Below, in pieces: positions 55,936-64,000 of a stretch of DNA of 64,000 bases. The translations under genes and the position numbers were made by a program. Each line of letters begins with the position of its first letter. The first letter of the stretch is position 1. This DNA comes from Streptococcus sp. LYSM12 (GTDB lineage: Bacteria; Bacillota; Bacilli; Lactobacillales; Streptococcaceae): assembly GCF_004569635.1 (NCBI RefSeq), contig NZ_SPOZ01000015.1, forward strand, positions 1 through 64,000, given 5' to 3'. The notes under the pieces are model-generated. The model saw only the letters and a list, made by a program, of their open reading frames with translations. It had not been told where the DNA came from and did not search any database.

Positions 55936-56586
55936 ATGAAAAATAGACAAATTTATGTTCGAAATGCTTCTTTTGTAGCCCTCTTTTTTGTGATTTTAGG
56001 ATATATGGTGAAATTCTATCCTCAGCAATTAGCGGACTTTGATAGCAGTATTCAAACATTTCTGCGTGGGAATTTGCCTGCGCTTGCGACCTTGTTTTGG
56101 ACCAATATTACCTTGCTTGGAAATGTGGCAGTTCTATTGCCAATTTGTTTAGTAACTGCCTTTTTTTGCTATCGGAAGAAATGGAAGATTGAAAGCTATT
56201 TTATACTCGTTAGTTTTGCGGTGATGGGAGTTTTATCTACAGCCCTGAAATATGTCTACCAACGCCCAAGGCCTAGTATTGAGTGGCTGATTGCTACGAC
56301 GAACTACTCTTTTCCCAGCTGGCATGCAGCCTCCACCTTGATGATAGCAGGTGTCCTGGTTATCTTGCTTCAACAGCATCTAAAGAAGACTATTCTAAGG
56401 CGCTTCTTGCAGCTAGGATTGATTGTCCTTGCAATGCTGGTAGGGCTTTCTCGCATCTATGTGGGAGTTCATTATCCAACAGATATTATCGGCGGTTGGT
56501 TACTCGCAATCGCTCTGTTATACCTCTTCTTTCCATTTTATGATCGCTTACGATTTCAGTGGAGATTTCAAGGGAAACAGAAATAA
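55936..56586 (+). CDS. PAP2-family phosphatase
   Basis: 216 residues, about six membrane segments. Catalytic motifs KYVYQRPRPS (KxxxxxxRP), FPSWHAAST (PSGH-like) and SRIYVGVHYPTDIIGG (SRxxxxxHxxxD). Likely undecaprenyl-pyrophosphate or lipid phosphatase. No SD before ATG 55936, and a TATACT lies 6 nt upstream of it, so the gene may be leaderless or translated after ribU. 23 nt after ribU. Confidence 0.92.
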   Translation: MKNRQIYVRNASFVALFFVILGYMVKFYPQQLADFDSSIQTFLRGNLPALATLFWTNITLLGNVAVLLPICLVTAFFCYRKKWKIESYFILVSFAVMGVLSTALKYVYQRPRPSIEWLIATTNYSFPSWHAASTLMIAGVLVILLQQHLKKTILRRFLQLGLIVLAMLVGLSRIYVGVHYPTDIIGGWLLAIALLYLFFPFYDRLRFQWRFQGKQK

Positions 56587-56605
56587 AAAGAGTTGGACGC
56601 TACCA

Positions 56606-56674
56606 TATAGTCTTTTAGTGGAGTACAGCAAGACGAGTGAACGAAGTAATAAAAACATAAACGAAATGACTATA
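56606..56674 (+). repeat. Short TA-flanked repeat, copy 23 (internal deletion)
   Basis: Both ends intact (TATAGTCTTTTAG, GAAATGACTATA), the middle reduced to GTGGAGTACAGCAAGACGAG. Confidence 0.9.
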
Positions 56675-56680
56675 AAATCA

Positions 56681-56729
56681 AAAAACGAACCAAGGTGGGG
56701 GATTTCTTCCCTATCTTGGTTCGTTTTTG
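56681..56729. terminator. Strong bidirectional terminator
   Basis: AAAAACGAACCAAG / CTTGGTTCGTTTTT with an inner GGGGGAT..CTTCCCT part. Serves the PAP2 gene and possibly the acyltransferase on the minus strand. Confidence 0.85.
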
Positions 56730-56862
56730 TATCTGTTTTGTTGGCGAGTACTGGGTCTGCAGTCATTCAGTTTTAAACGAGCAAACTCGTTTCGGTGTTT
56801 GTAGGAATCAATTTGCGATTAAAAAATGGGTTCGTTTCTATTTGCAAATCATGCTGTAAAAA

Positions 56863-56917
56863 TAGAGTACGGCAAAGCGAGTGAACGAAGTCATAAAAGA
56901 TAAAGGAAATGACTAGA
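56863..56917 (+). repeat. Short TA-flanked repeat, copy 24 (3' fragment)
   Basis: Only GAGTACGGCAAAGCGAG..GAAATGACTAGA remains. Confidence 0.8.
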
Positions 56918-56937
56918 ACATCTCTTGGTCTTAGCTT

Positions 56938-58770
56938 TTATTCTCCATTAAGTCCAACATTTTTGACCGGTTGTTTCTCTACTTGCTCTAGGGCAGTTTG
57001 AATGGTTTGTGCAAAGAGTGTCGCTCCCTCAACGATGGTGTCGTGATTGCTGCCATAGTGAATGTTATCTGAACCAGTCCAGATTTGTGGATTATTCTTG
57101 GCAACAGTATTCCAGTCAGCAATGGCAATGAAATCATATTTTTTAGCTAATTGTCGAGCATAGTTCGCATACTTTTCAGCAACAGGGTCACTGTATTGGG
57201 CGAAGTTACCATCATAAGGGGTGACGAGAATCAAATGGTGCCCGTTTGGAAGAATGGAGATGATTTTCTCAAGATCTTCTTCATAACTATAGGTAATATT
57301 CACCCCTGTAGCAATGACGACCTCTTTCATGAGTGCATGATTATCAATGTTATTTTGGAGAATCTCTGTCGCTTGGGAAACATTCCGACTACCTTGAGCA
57401 TCTATAAAGGCATCTGGGAAAAAAGCATTTAATTGTTCAACTGAGCGTAATGTAACAGAGTCACCAATAATGGTTAGCCCCTCTGTCACTTCAAAAGAAG
57501 AAGCCTTTCCTTTTTGAGCAAGTTGTAGGGTTTGTCCCATACGATTATTGGATTGATAGAGGTTATTGATGAGCGATTCACGTTCAAAATTTCCCAATCG
57601 TGGAGCAAGGATACTAATCCCAATCGTAGCGATTAGAAAGATTGTAGCAGCAGTCCAAATCTGCTTATTATAAGGTTTGAGGTCGAACTCGACATTCCAG
57701 AATGCTCCCTTTTTTCCAGCCAGATACGGCTCGATGAGATAAAAGGAAAGAGTTGCAAATAGAATAGAGAAAACCAGAGTGACCAGCACAGCTAATGTAT
57801 GGCTGAGCAACTGTGAAAAGATTGTATAGAAAGGCCAATGGAAGAGATAGATGCCGTAGGAAATGTTGGAGAAAAAAAGTAAAATAGCAGGTTCTTTCAC
57901 TGTTTCCGTCTTTTCGTGTAGGATACGGGTGGCATAGATCATGATTGCAGTTGCTAAGCTTGAAAGGAGAAAACCAAACAGATAGGTCCAGATGCTATCA
58001 AATGGTAAGAAGAGGAGGAGCAATAGTTCAACGGCTAACCCTCCTAGAATAAGGCTTAGTGTTTGTTTTAAATTCCATTTAGTCATCGCCTTTTCAAATG
58101 GTCGGGTCAGAGTTTTCAAACCTGTTAAGCTGGCTAGTATACTTCCTAAGAAGAAAGGAAAGATATGGGTCCATGTTGCAAAATAAATGGTTGAGAAACT
58201 ACTGACAAAGAAACTCGAAATGAACATAGTAAGAAAACTGATGACAAATAGACCGCTAGAGGTGAGAAAAATCATCCCGCGGAGCTGTCCGAGCGTCTTT
58301 GCCAACCGTGTCATGCCCCAGATAATCAGCGCCCAAAGGAGATAAAAATGAACTTCAATGGCAAGGCTCCAGGTATGGAGGAACAGGTACGGTGTGAATT
58401 GATTTTCATAAGAAGCACCGGCTAGGATTTCAAAGAAGTTAGTCATAAATCCTAGAGCGGCCATCAGTTGACGTCCGATACCAGCGATAAAGTCATTGCG
58501 AACCAGCAAGGCAAGTGGTGTTGTTACAAGAAGCGTCAGGACAACGGGTGGGAAAATCCGGTAGAAGCGTCGCTTGAAGAATCCTTTGAAATCAATGGCT
58601 TGATGTTTGGCATATTCGTCTAAAAATAAGGCGGTTGTCAGATAGCCAGATAGGGTGAAAAAGAGGTCTACTCCTACAAATCCACCAGGGAAAAAAGAGA
58701 TATAGAAGTGGTAGAGCAAGACAAAGAGCATCCCTAGCACTCGTATTATTGAAAACCATTTAATTCGCAT
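56938..58770 (-). CDS. OatA/Adr-type O-acyltransferase (acyltransferase 3 plus SGNH domain)
   Basis: 610 residues. Residues 1-370 hold about eleven membrane segments of acyltransferase family 3, with the acyl-carrier His in VLLYHFYISFFPGGFVGVDL and the following RRFYRIFPP. The C-terminal extracellular SGNH esterase-like domain has LTIIGDSVTLRS (Ser), GVNITYS (Asn) and the late DNIHYGS (Asp/His). Same layout as OatA/Adr, which O-acetylates MurNAc and gives lysozyme resistance; other envelope substrates cannot be excluded. 11-nt overlap with a MORN-protein gene. Confidence 0.9.
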   Translation of the reverse strand: MRIKWFSIIRVLGMLFVLLYHFYISFFPGGFVGVDLFFTLSGYLTTALFLDEYAKHQAIDFKGFFKRRFYRIFPPVVLTLLVTTPLALLVRNDFIAGIGRQLMAALGFMTNFFEILAGASYENQFTPYLFLHTWSLAIEVHFYLLWALIIWGMTRLAKTLGQLRGMIFLTSSGLFVISFLTMFISSFFVSSFSTIYFATWTHIFPFFLGSILASLTGLKTLTRPFEKAMTKWNLKQTLSLILGGLAVELLLLLFLPFDSIWTYLFGFLLSSLATAIMIYATRILHEKTETVKEPAILLFFSNISYGIYLFHWPFYTIFSQLLSHTLAVLVTLVFSILFATLSFYLIEPYLAGKKGAFWNVEFDLKPYNKQIWTAATIFLIATIGISILAPRLGNFERESLINNLYQSNNRMGQTLQLAQKGKASSFEVTEGLTIIGDSVTLRSVEQLNAFFPDAFIDAQGSRNVSQATEILQNNIDNHALMKEVVIATGVNITYSYEEDLEKIISILPNGHHLILVTPYDGNFAQYSDPVAEKYANYARQLAKKYDFIAIADWNTVAKNNPQIWTGSDNIHYGSNHDTIVEGATLFAQTIQTALEQVEKQPVKNVGLNGE

Positions 58771-59188
58771 GTTGATAAATTCCTTGTTTGAATGTTCCTT
58801 CGTAGATGACCTTTGCTTCGGTGGTTAATTTTCCTTTGCCGTCAGCGATACCATTTTTAAACTCCCCCTCGTAGAACCAGCCATTAGCAGAGCGAAAGGT
58901 TCCTTTACCATTAAAAATACCATTTTTAAATTCCCCTTTGTACTCATCACCATTTTCAAAGATTAGGGTGCCTTGACCAGACATTTTGCCAGCAAGGACA
59001 GTGCCATGATAAGTGATTTTTCCATCATCTAGGCTCAATGTTCGCTTGGTTGGAATGCGTCCGAGAAAGACTGAAAGAGCGCAAAGGATGACGAGGACAA
59101 TACAAATTTTTTCAATTCTTGGTCGTGTGAGTTCGTTTTTTAGATTCTTCAAATCAATTAGCTGAAGATAATGAATCATCTTGTTCAT
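58760..59188 (-). CDS. Membrane-anchored MORN-repeat protein
   Basis: 142 residues. Cytoplasmic basic N-terminus, one membrane segment (IEKICIVLVILCALSVFLG, residues 26-44), then at least three MORN motifs (YHGTVLAGKMSGQGTLIFEN; YKGEFKNGIFNGKGTF; YEGEFKNGIADGKGKL). Outside face. Tightly coupled (11-nt overlap) to the O-acyltransferase, so it may position or regulate that enzyme; this is inference. Confidence 0.88.
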   Translation of the reverse strand: MNKMIHYLQLIDLKNLKNELTRPRIEKICIVLVILCALSVFLGRIPTKRTLSLDDGKITYHGTVLAGKMSGQGTLIFENGDEYKGEFKNGIFNGKGTFRSANGWFYEGEFKNGIADGKGKLTTEAKVIYEGTFKQGIYQHAN

Positions 59189-59268
59189 AAGATATTCCCT
59201 TTTCTAGTAGTTCTTTTATTTTATCATTTTTTAGGGGTAATAACAAAGAGTGTTTCTCCTAAATATGC

Positions 59269-59688
59269 TTACAAAAGACGATTTTTCCAGGCTAAGCAAC
59301 CAGCAGTTACCATGCGATAGGTTTCTTCAAAATCTCCCGTATACCAAGGATCAGGCACGCTTGTTTCAGCAAACGGATAGATTTTAGCATGAAGTCTAGT
59401 TGGTAACATTTTCTTCAAATCGATGATATTCTGGCTATCCATACCGATGATATAATCAAATTCTTCCGCTATTTCTAAGTTAATCTGCCTAGAATGTTTA
59501 TGAGAATCGTAGGGAATCTGGTAGTGTTGCAAAATATCTCGAGTGCCCTTGTGAATCGGATTGCCATGTTCCCATGATGATGTTGCCCTGCTTTCTACGA
59601 TGAGCTGATCTGTTAGCCCTTTCATGACAAATTCAGCCATCGGGCTGCGACAAATATTTCCAAGACAGACAAAAACGATTTTTTTCAT
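59269..59688 (-). CDS. Low-molecular-weight protein tyrosine phosphatase
   Basis: 139 residues from ATG 59688 (GGAGGAG 6 nt upstream). P-loop VCLGNICRSPMAEF (C-x5-R-S) at residues 7-20 and the catalytic Asp in VPDPWYTGDFEETY. Dephosphorylates phosphotyrosine proteins; in streptococci such enzymes affect capsule or stress responses. Monocistronic, divergent from dpr. Confidence 0.94.
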   Translation of the reverse strand: MKKIVFVCLGNICRSPMAEFVMKGLTDQLIVESRATSSWEHGNPIHKGTRDILQHYQIPYDSHKHSRQINLEIAEEFDYIIGMDSQNIIDLKKMLPTRLHAKIYPFAETSVPDPWYTGDFEETYRMVTAGCLAWKNRLL

Positions 59689-59793
59689 ATCTTTCTCCTC
59701 CGGTATTCTTCTTCTATTATATCGCATTTTATTCTAAAATGGCCCTCTCATTTTATGTGAATGTTAAAACTTTTCTCATAAAGTTCTAAATGC

Positions 59794-59830
59794 TTGCAAT
59801 TTTCATCGTCTTTATTTATAATGGTTATAA
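59794..59830 (+). promoter_or_regulatory. dpr promoter with PerR box
   Basis: -35 TTGCAA (59794-59799), 17 bp, -10 TATAAT (59817-59822). The -10 is embedded in TTATAATGGTTATAA (59816-59830), one mismatch from the PerR consensus TTATAATNATTATAA. Confidence 0.85.
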
Positions 59831-59853
59831 ATAAGAGAAAGAAGGTAACTTTT

Positions 59854-60369
59854 ATGATGAAGAAACTTTATCAATCACCAGCAGAAATTGCAAGCTTTGC
59901 AAAACCACAAGCAGAGCCAGAAACAAAAGCATTATTGAATCAAGCAGTCGCTGATTTGTCAGTTGCTCATTCTATTTTGCACCAAGTGCATTGGTACATG
60001 CGCGGACGTGGCTTTCTTGTATGGCATCCAAAAATGGATGAGTATATGGAAGAATTGGACAGCTATCTCGATGATATGAGTGAGCGCTTGATTACTTTAG
60101 GCGGAGCACCGTTTTCTACCTTGAAAGAATTTAGTGATAATAGCCAGTTGAAAGAAGTATCAGGCGACTATAGCCTGTCTATGGAAGTTCAATTAGGACG
60201 GGTTATAGAAGTCTTCCGCTATCTTGCAGGCTTGTTCCAAGAAGGGCTTGATGTGACCGATAAAGAGGGAGACGATGTAACAAATGATATTTTCAATGGC
60301 GCAAAAGCGAGCCTTGAAAAGCACATTTGGATGCTCCAAGCAGAGCTAGGACAAGCGCCAGGATTGTAA
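59854..60369 (+). CDS. dpr: Dps-like peroxide resistance protein
   Basis: 171 residues from ATG 59854 (AAGG about 9 nt upstream; the tandem ATG 59857 is equally possible). Ferroxidase ligands in [13 protein letters not shown] and [20 protein letters not shown]. Recalled S. suis Dpr is nearly the same over these stretches. Forms a 12-mer that stores iron and protects DNA from peroxide. PerR box over the promoter; an IS982 element now separates the gene from its terminator. Confidence 0.96.
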   Translation: MMKKLYQSPAEIASFAKPQAEPETKALLNQAVADLSVAHSILHQVHWYMRGRGFLVWHPKMDEYMEELDSYLDDMSERLITLGGAPFSTLKEFSDNSQLKEVSGDYSLSMEVQLGRVIEVFRYLAGLFQEGLDVTDKEGDDVTNDIFNGAKASLEKHIWMLQAELGQAPGL

Positions 60370-60380
60370 TATAACTTAAC

Positions 60381-61341
60381 ACCCGTGGTGCTAGTTGATG
60401 TCAAAGTATACTAAAAAGCCCAAAAGAGCTATACTGTAAGTGACGAAACAGACAGGAGGTAGTTCTTTTGAGCCACTTACAGTATACTGCAAAATCCCAT
60501 CATTTACAATGGAGTATAGCACAATTAACTCAAATATGTTCTCAATGTTATCGTGATTATTGTCCCAAATCAATAAAACATCGTAAAAATGTTGGCTTAT
60601 CTAAGGTTTCTGATGTGTCACTTCTTGTTTTATTGTTACTTCAAGCTGAGTTAGGAATAACCTCTCAACGCCGTTTCTATAGAATCTGTCACCTTTTCTT
60701 TTGTGGAAACTTACTGGAGAGAAGTCGCTTTAATAGACGGACACGACAGCTTATTGGGGTGGTTCAACTCATTCGTCAAGCGTTGAATAAGCCAATCTCA
60801 TCAGATACCATTGTGATCATGGACAGTTTTCCTATGCCTTTGTGCCAACCTATTCGCAATCACAAAGCGAAGGTTTTTAAAGGTTTAGCTGATATTGGCT
60901 ACAATGCCTCTAAACACTTATGGTTCTATGGGTTTAAAGTTCATATGCTGGTCACATTATCGGGTGTTATGTTGAACTATGTTGTGACACCAGCTTCTGT
61001 CCATGATATTAAAGTCGTTGATGAACTGCTAGAAGGCTGTAAACAAACTGTTGTCCTTGCGGACTTAGGATATCTCAGTCAAGAGCTAAAAGATAAGTTG
61101 GGACATAAAGGTTATCATTTGTGGACGCCCTTGCGTCAAAACATGGTCGGCGCAAAGCAACATAACAACAGGCAGTTACTAGCATGGAGACGGACAATTG
61201 AAACTCGCTTTTCGGAACTTTGTTCTCTATTTGATATTGAGCAGACATTGGCTAGGGGACTATCTGGATTACAATTGAGACTTGAACAATTCATACTAGC
61301 TTATAATTTGAAGTATTTTGAAATCAACTAGCACCACGGGT
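60381..61341 (+). mobile_element. IS982-family insertion sequence, 961 bp, complete
   Basis: Perfect 19-bp terminal inverted repeats ACCCGTGGTGCTAGTTGAT at both ends, flanked by an 8-bp target duplication AACTTAAC (60373-60380 and 61342-61349). Length and transposase fit IS982. Intact and bounded by an exact duplication, so insertion is probably recent. Confidence 0.95.
60468..61331 (+). CDS. IS982-family transposase
   Basis: 287 residues. DDE-type: IVIMDSFPMPLC (first Asp), VVLADLGYLS (second Asp), IETRFSELCSLFDIEQTLAR (Glu), plus KVFKGLADIGYNASKHLWFYG, all typical of IS982. The TAG stop lies inside the right terminal repeat. GAGG-type SD upstream. Appears full length. Confidence 0.93.
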   Translation: MSHLQYTAKSHHLQWSIAQLTQICSQCYRDYCPKSIKHRKNVGLSKVSDVSLLVLLLLQAELGITSQRRFYRICHLFFCGNLLERSRFNRRTRQLIGVVQLIRQALNKPISSDTIVIMDSFPMPLCQPIRNHKAKVFKGLADIGYNASKHLWFYGFKVHMLVTLSGVMLNYVVTPASVHDIKVVDELLEGCKQTVVLADLGYLSQELKDKLGHKGYHLWTPLRQNMVGAKQHNNRQLLAWRRTIETRFSELCSLFDIEQTLARGLSGLQLRLEQFILAYNLKYFEIN

Positions 61342-61365
61342 AACTTAACATATATATACACGTGT

Positions 61366-61399
61366 AAAACCAGCACTATCTGATAGTGCTGGTTTTTTT
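61366..61399 (+). terminator. Intrinsic terminator (original dpr terminator)
   Basis: AACCAGCACTATC / GATAGTGCTGGTT with a 1-nt offset, then seven T; lies just beyond the IS982 element. Confidence 0.85.
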
Positions 61400-61557
61400 G
61401 TGGTCATATGACATTTGTCATCTTTATCAATGACAAACCTATCTGGTGAGAGAAAGTAGAAAAGATTATACTAATGGTGTTCTAATTGGAGAATTGCAAA
61501 GGAGGTTAGGTAAATTGCAAGGTTTTTTGATAGGGCGAGTGGCTGCTCTTTTTGTGT

Positions 61558-61670
61558 TATAGTCTTTTAGTTTGCTTTTTGATTTTAGTACTGGGCAAGG
61601 AGCTGCAGGCTGTACTAGAGTGAGGCAAAGCGAGTGAATGAAGTCATAAGAGATAAACGAAATGACAATA
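61558..61670 (+). repeat. Short TA-flanked repeat, copy 25
   Basis: Left TATAGTCTTTTAG, a few extra nt (TTTGATTTTAG), right end GACAATA. Confidence 0.9.
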
Positions 61671-61722
61671 ACGGAAAATCGGTATGGCATCGGTAGCTTA
61701 ATAGTAAACAGGGAGTTGAAAA

Positions 61723-62607
61723 ATGACGATGATTGATGTGAAAGACATTTCAAAAAGAATAAAAGAAAGGCAGATTTTAGAGGGGATTTCCTTTAAAATC
61801 GGGGAGGGTGAATGCGTTGCCCTAATTGGACCAAATGGGGCAGGAAAGACGACCTTGATGTCTTGTTTATTGGGGGATTTGTTTGTTACAAGTGGTTGCA
61901 TTACCATTCAGGAGCGTCAGGTGACGGACCCGACCTTAAAGAAAGTAGTTGGGATACTGCCACAGGAAAATGTGGTGCCTGCAACTCTCAAGGTCAAGGA
62001 ACTGATTAGTTTTTTTCAAAGGATTTATCCCCATTCTTTATCCAATCAAGAAGTGGATGACTTGCTTTGCTTTTCTCCTGAGAAGAAAAATCAGCTGGCA
62101 GAAAAATTATCAGGTGGTCAAAAGCGTCTGCTGTCCTTTATCTTAATCTTGATAGGTCGTCCGTCCATTCTCTTTTTGGATGAACCTACAACTGCTATGG
62201 ATACCTCAACTCGTCAGCGTTTTTGGGAAATTATCCACAGCTTAAAAGAAAGTGGTGTAACCATTCTCTATTCTTCGCATTATATTGAAGAAGTAGAGCA
62301 TACGGCTGACCGAATCTTGGTCTTGCATAAGGGAAAGCTCTTACGGGATACAACCCCCTTTAAAATGCGCTCAGAGGAGCAAGAAAAACAATTTATCATC
62401 CCGAGAGACTACATGTTTATTGTTGAGGGGTTGGAAAATATCTATGGTATGGAAGTCAACGATGACCAAATCCGTTTTATGGCAAAAGATATGGAGGCAG
62501 TTTGGCAGGCCTTACAGGATGCTAACTGTCCGATTGCTGAGATTGAAATGACCAATAAAACGCTATTGAATACCCTATTTGATACTACTAAGGAGGAAGA
62601 AAGATGA
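61723..62607 (+). CDS. ABC transporter ATP-binding protein
   Basis: 294 residues. Walker A GPNGAGKTT, Q-loop GILPQENVVP, signature KLSGGQKRLLSFILIL, Walker B ILFLDEPTTAMD, switch His in YSSHYIEEVEH. CcmA/DrrA-like exporter ATPase with a C-terminal extension (about residues 220-294). SD GGAG; ATGA overlap with the permease gene. Confidence 0.94.
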   Translation: MTMIDVKDISKRIKERQILEGISFKIGEGECVALIGPNGAGKTTLMSCLLGDLFVTSGCITIQERQVTDPTLKKVVGILPQENVVPATLKVKELISFFQRIYPHSLSNQEVDDLLCFSPEKKNQLAEKLSGGQKRLLSFILILIGRPSILFLDEPTTAMDTSTRQRFWEIIHSLKESGVTILYSSHYIEEVEHTADRILVLHKGKLLRDTTPFKMRSEEQEKQFIIPRDYMFIVEGLENIYGMEVNDDQIRFMAKDMEAVWQALQDANCPIAEIEMTNKTLLNTLFDTTKEEER

Positions 62608-63332
62608 AAGCTTTATTGGGGATTGAATATCTTTTAACAAGACGGAATTTGGCGAGCTTTATCATGGGAATTGGTATGCCTGTGCTCTTCTTTCTCCTAT
62701 TTTCGGCTATGTTTGATACTTCTTATGGAGATGTGGCCGCCCTGACGAAAAATTATCTACTGACCATGACGGCTTTCAGTATGAGTAGTTTTGGTTTATT
62801 TAGTTTTCCGATGATATTGGAAGAGGATGTGAAAAGCCGTTGGTTTTTACAGATTCAACATTCCCCTCTTCCCTTATACCAGTACTATATCGTTAAGATA
62901 TTAAGGGTCTTCATTTCATTCATTATTTCCATTGTGATTAATTTTGCAGTTGGAGCACTATTTCGAGATGTGGACATGACAGCAGAACAGTGGCTTGTAT
63001 CAGCTCTTTTACTTCTAGTAACGAGTATGGTGTATTTAGCTCTTGGCTTAGCCTTTACGTTGCTCCATAATCAGCAAACGATGACGGTTGTAGCCAATGT
63101 GTTATATTTTGTGCTAGCAATTTTTGGCGGTAGCTGGATGCCCTATGAAAGCTTACCGGATTGGATGCAGGTGATGGCTCACTTTACACCGTCTTACTAT
63201 GCCAATCAGTTGGTGCTTGTCTATGTCAATGAGAAAGTGCTACAATTTCAGTCTTTACTAATGGTCTTTCTTTATACTATAATAGTAGCAGGTTTAGCCC
63301 TAGTGCTAAAAAAGAAGCAGGAAGTGAGATAA
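62604..63332 (+). CDS. ABC-2 type permease
   Basis: 242 residues with six membrane segments, among them FIMGIGMPVLFFLLFSAMF, ISFIISIVINFAVGALF and the late VANVLYFVLAIFGGSWMPYE motif seen in ABC-2 exporters. Partner of the preceding ATPase; substrate unknown, likely a drug, peptide or lipid. Followed directly by a histidine kinase gene, so the transporter is probably controlled by, or signals through, that two-component system. Confidence 0.92.
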   Translation: MKALLGIEYLLTRRNLASFIMGIGMPVLFFLLFSAMFDTSYGDVAALTKNYLLTMTAFSMSSFGLFSFPMILEEDVKSRWFLQIQHSPLPLYQYYIVKILRVFISFIISIVINFAVGALFRDVDMTAEQWLVSALLLLVTSMVYLALGLAFTLLHNQQTMTVVANVLYFVLAIFGGSWMPYESLPDWMQVMAHFTPSYYANQLVLVYVNEKVLQFQSLLMVFLYTIIVAGLALVLKKKQEVR

Positions 63333-63333
63333 G

Positions 63334-64000
63334 GTGACATTACTGAGCAATCTCAAAAAAATTCATACCATGTACTATGTATCTTTATTGTACCTGGTAT
63401 TTCCTCTTTATTACTCTTTAAGAGGTGACTATCCATTTTACGTATTTATCATGACAGTGATGTTTGCAGTTGCCTATATCGGTGTGGTGGTGACGGAGCA
63501 TTCCTTGAGGGTCAATATTCTCTGGCTCTATCTATGCTGTTATGTTGTCTTTATCAGTTTTATGGAGAGCCCTACAATCTCCATGTTTAATTTTTTCTTA
63601 TCGAACCTCCTGACATGGCGTTTTCAGGAAGATAAGATAACAGGGTTTCGATACTGTAGCTTTTATTTAGTCTTACTTGCGACAGTGTATCCCATTTTAC
63701 TGGCTCCGGATTTTTCCACACAAATTTTTCTCTTGACGATGAATATAATCTGCATTGGCATGATGTATGCGATGAAGCAATCGGTCAAAAGACAAAAAAT
63801 AGAAAATGAATTGTTTGAAAAAAATGCTTCAATTAACCTACTTTTGGCTGAAAATGAACGCAATCGAATCGGACAGGACTTGCATGATACCTTGGGACAT
63901 GTTTTTGCCATGATGAGTGTCAAGAGTGAGCTGGCATTGACGTTGATGGATTATGGCTCTTATGAACAGGCCAGGCAGGAAGTTCAAGATTTGTGGAATA
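63334..64000 (+). CDS. Sensor histidine kinase, DesK/LiaS type (cut by window edge)
   Basis: Open frame from GTG 63334 (2 nt after the permease; weak purine-rich SD) to the window end, 222 codons. About five membrane segments in the first 145 residues (YYVSLLYLVFPLYYSL; FYVFIMTVMFAVAYIGVVV; LYLCCYVVFISF), a coiled-coil linker, then the HisKA_3 box ENERNRIGQDLHDTLGHVF with the phosphorylated His. ATP-binding domain and response-regulator gene lie outside the window. The ATPase-permease-DesK order is like B. subtilis yvfSTU. Confidence 0.9.
   Translation, partial: MTLLSNLKKIHTMYYVSLLYLVFPLYYSLRGDYPFYVFIMTVMFAVAYIGVVVTEHSLRVNILWLYLCCYVVFISFMESPTISMFNFFLSNLLTWRFQEDKITGFRYCSFYLVLLATVYPILLAPDFSTQIFLLTMNIICIGMMYAMKQSVKRQKIENELFEKNASINLLLAENERNRIGQDLHDTLGHVFAMMSVKSELALTLMDYGSYEQARQEVQDLWN

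Noticed and set aside
1-64000. CRISPR array from the many regularly similar repeats
   Set aside because: The repeats are dispersed kilobases apart, in both orientations, with TA duplications; there are no short direct repeats with unique spacers and no cas genes.

Overview
The window looks like chromosome of a low-GC Gram-positive coccus of the genus Streptococcus, most probably the S. suis group. The evidence is the set of streptococcal neighbourhoods (tmk-holB-yabA-rsmI; coiA-pepF-O-methyltransferase-prsA; rdgB-phosphoesterase-cbpB-xerD-like-scpA-scpB-rluB-yidD; ptsHI; nrdHEF), a Dpr protein that I recall as very close to that of S. suis, and vegetative promoters of the TTGNNN-17-TATAAT type. 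No rRNA, tRNA or CRISPR array was seen.

Layout. 1-1000: right end of an IS630-family element, then a pile of repeats. 1000-10100: yidC, acylphosphatase, a TrmH-type methyltransferase, a decayed HD-hydrolase gene, a BI-1 family membrane protein, a CBS-ACT protein, a YitT protein, then the tmk-holB-yabA-rsmI replication/translation cluster. 10800-14800: serC-GNAT-serA-DUF-ogt-arsC-like operon. 15400-20650: VOC protein, exodeoxyribonuclease III, a DUF3290/DUF421 membrane pair, metG. 21200-30200: coiA, pepF, an inserted lactococcin-972-type bacteriocin cluster (minus strand), O-methyltransferase, prsA. 30300-33600: alanine T-box leader, LURP-one protein, alaS. 34600-36550: small HTH regulator, DUF3169 membrane protein, CPBP protease. 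37250-41400: nrdH-nrdE-nrdF (minus) behind a pair of NrdR boxes. 41740-43740: ptsH-ptsI. 44340-54640: DUF1846 protein, truncated ArsR-like regulator, YneF, racE, then the rdgB...yidD chain, a candidate small RNA, trmL. 55130-56590: FMN riboswitch, ribU, PAP2 phosphatase. 56900-60400: O-acyltransferase with a MORN protein, LMW phosphatase, PerR-controlled dpr. 60380-61340: an IS982-family element. 61700-64000: ABC exporter plus the start of a DesK-type histidine kinase.

The most striking feature is repeat load. About 26 copies or fragments of one short interspersed repeat (about 105 bp, or about 160 bp with an internal two-hairpin insert; ends TATAGTC...GACTATA) lie in intergenic DNA, roughly one per 2.5 kb. 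Nested copies and an empty-site comparison inside this window show insertion with TA duplication. The repeat ends match the end of the IS630 element at the left edge of the window, so the repeat looks like a MITE moved by that transposase, the relationship known for pneumococcal RUP and IS630-Spn1. Copies supply the nrdF stop codon, sit inside the nrdE-nrdF gap, and appear to have replaced the 5' half of the alaS T-box stem I. A second, larger modular repeat family (about 200-430 bp, called family B here) occurs five times and is itself a target of the first.

Regulatory sites readable by eye: T-box (alaS), FMN riboswitch with a probable SD-sequestering hairpin (ribU), paired NrdR boxes (nrdHEF), PerR box (dpr), a ComX/CIN-box-like promoter (coiA), a perfect palindrome over the promoter of the HTH gene, and a likely leaderless start for the O-methyltransferase. 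All family names rest on recognition of motifs and recalled homologues; no database search was run.
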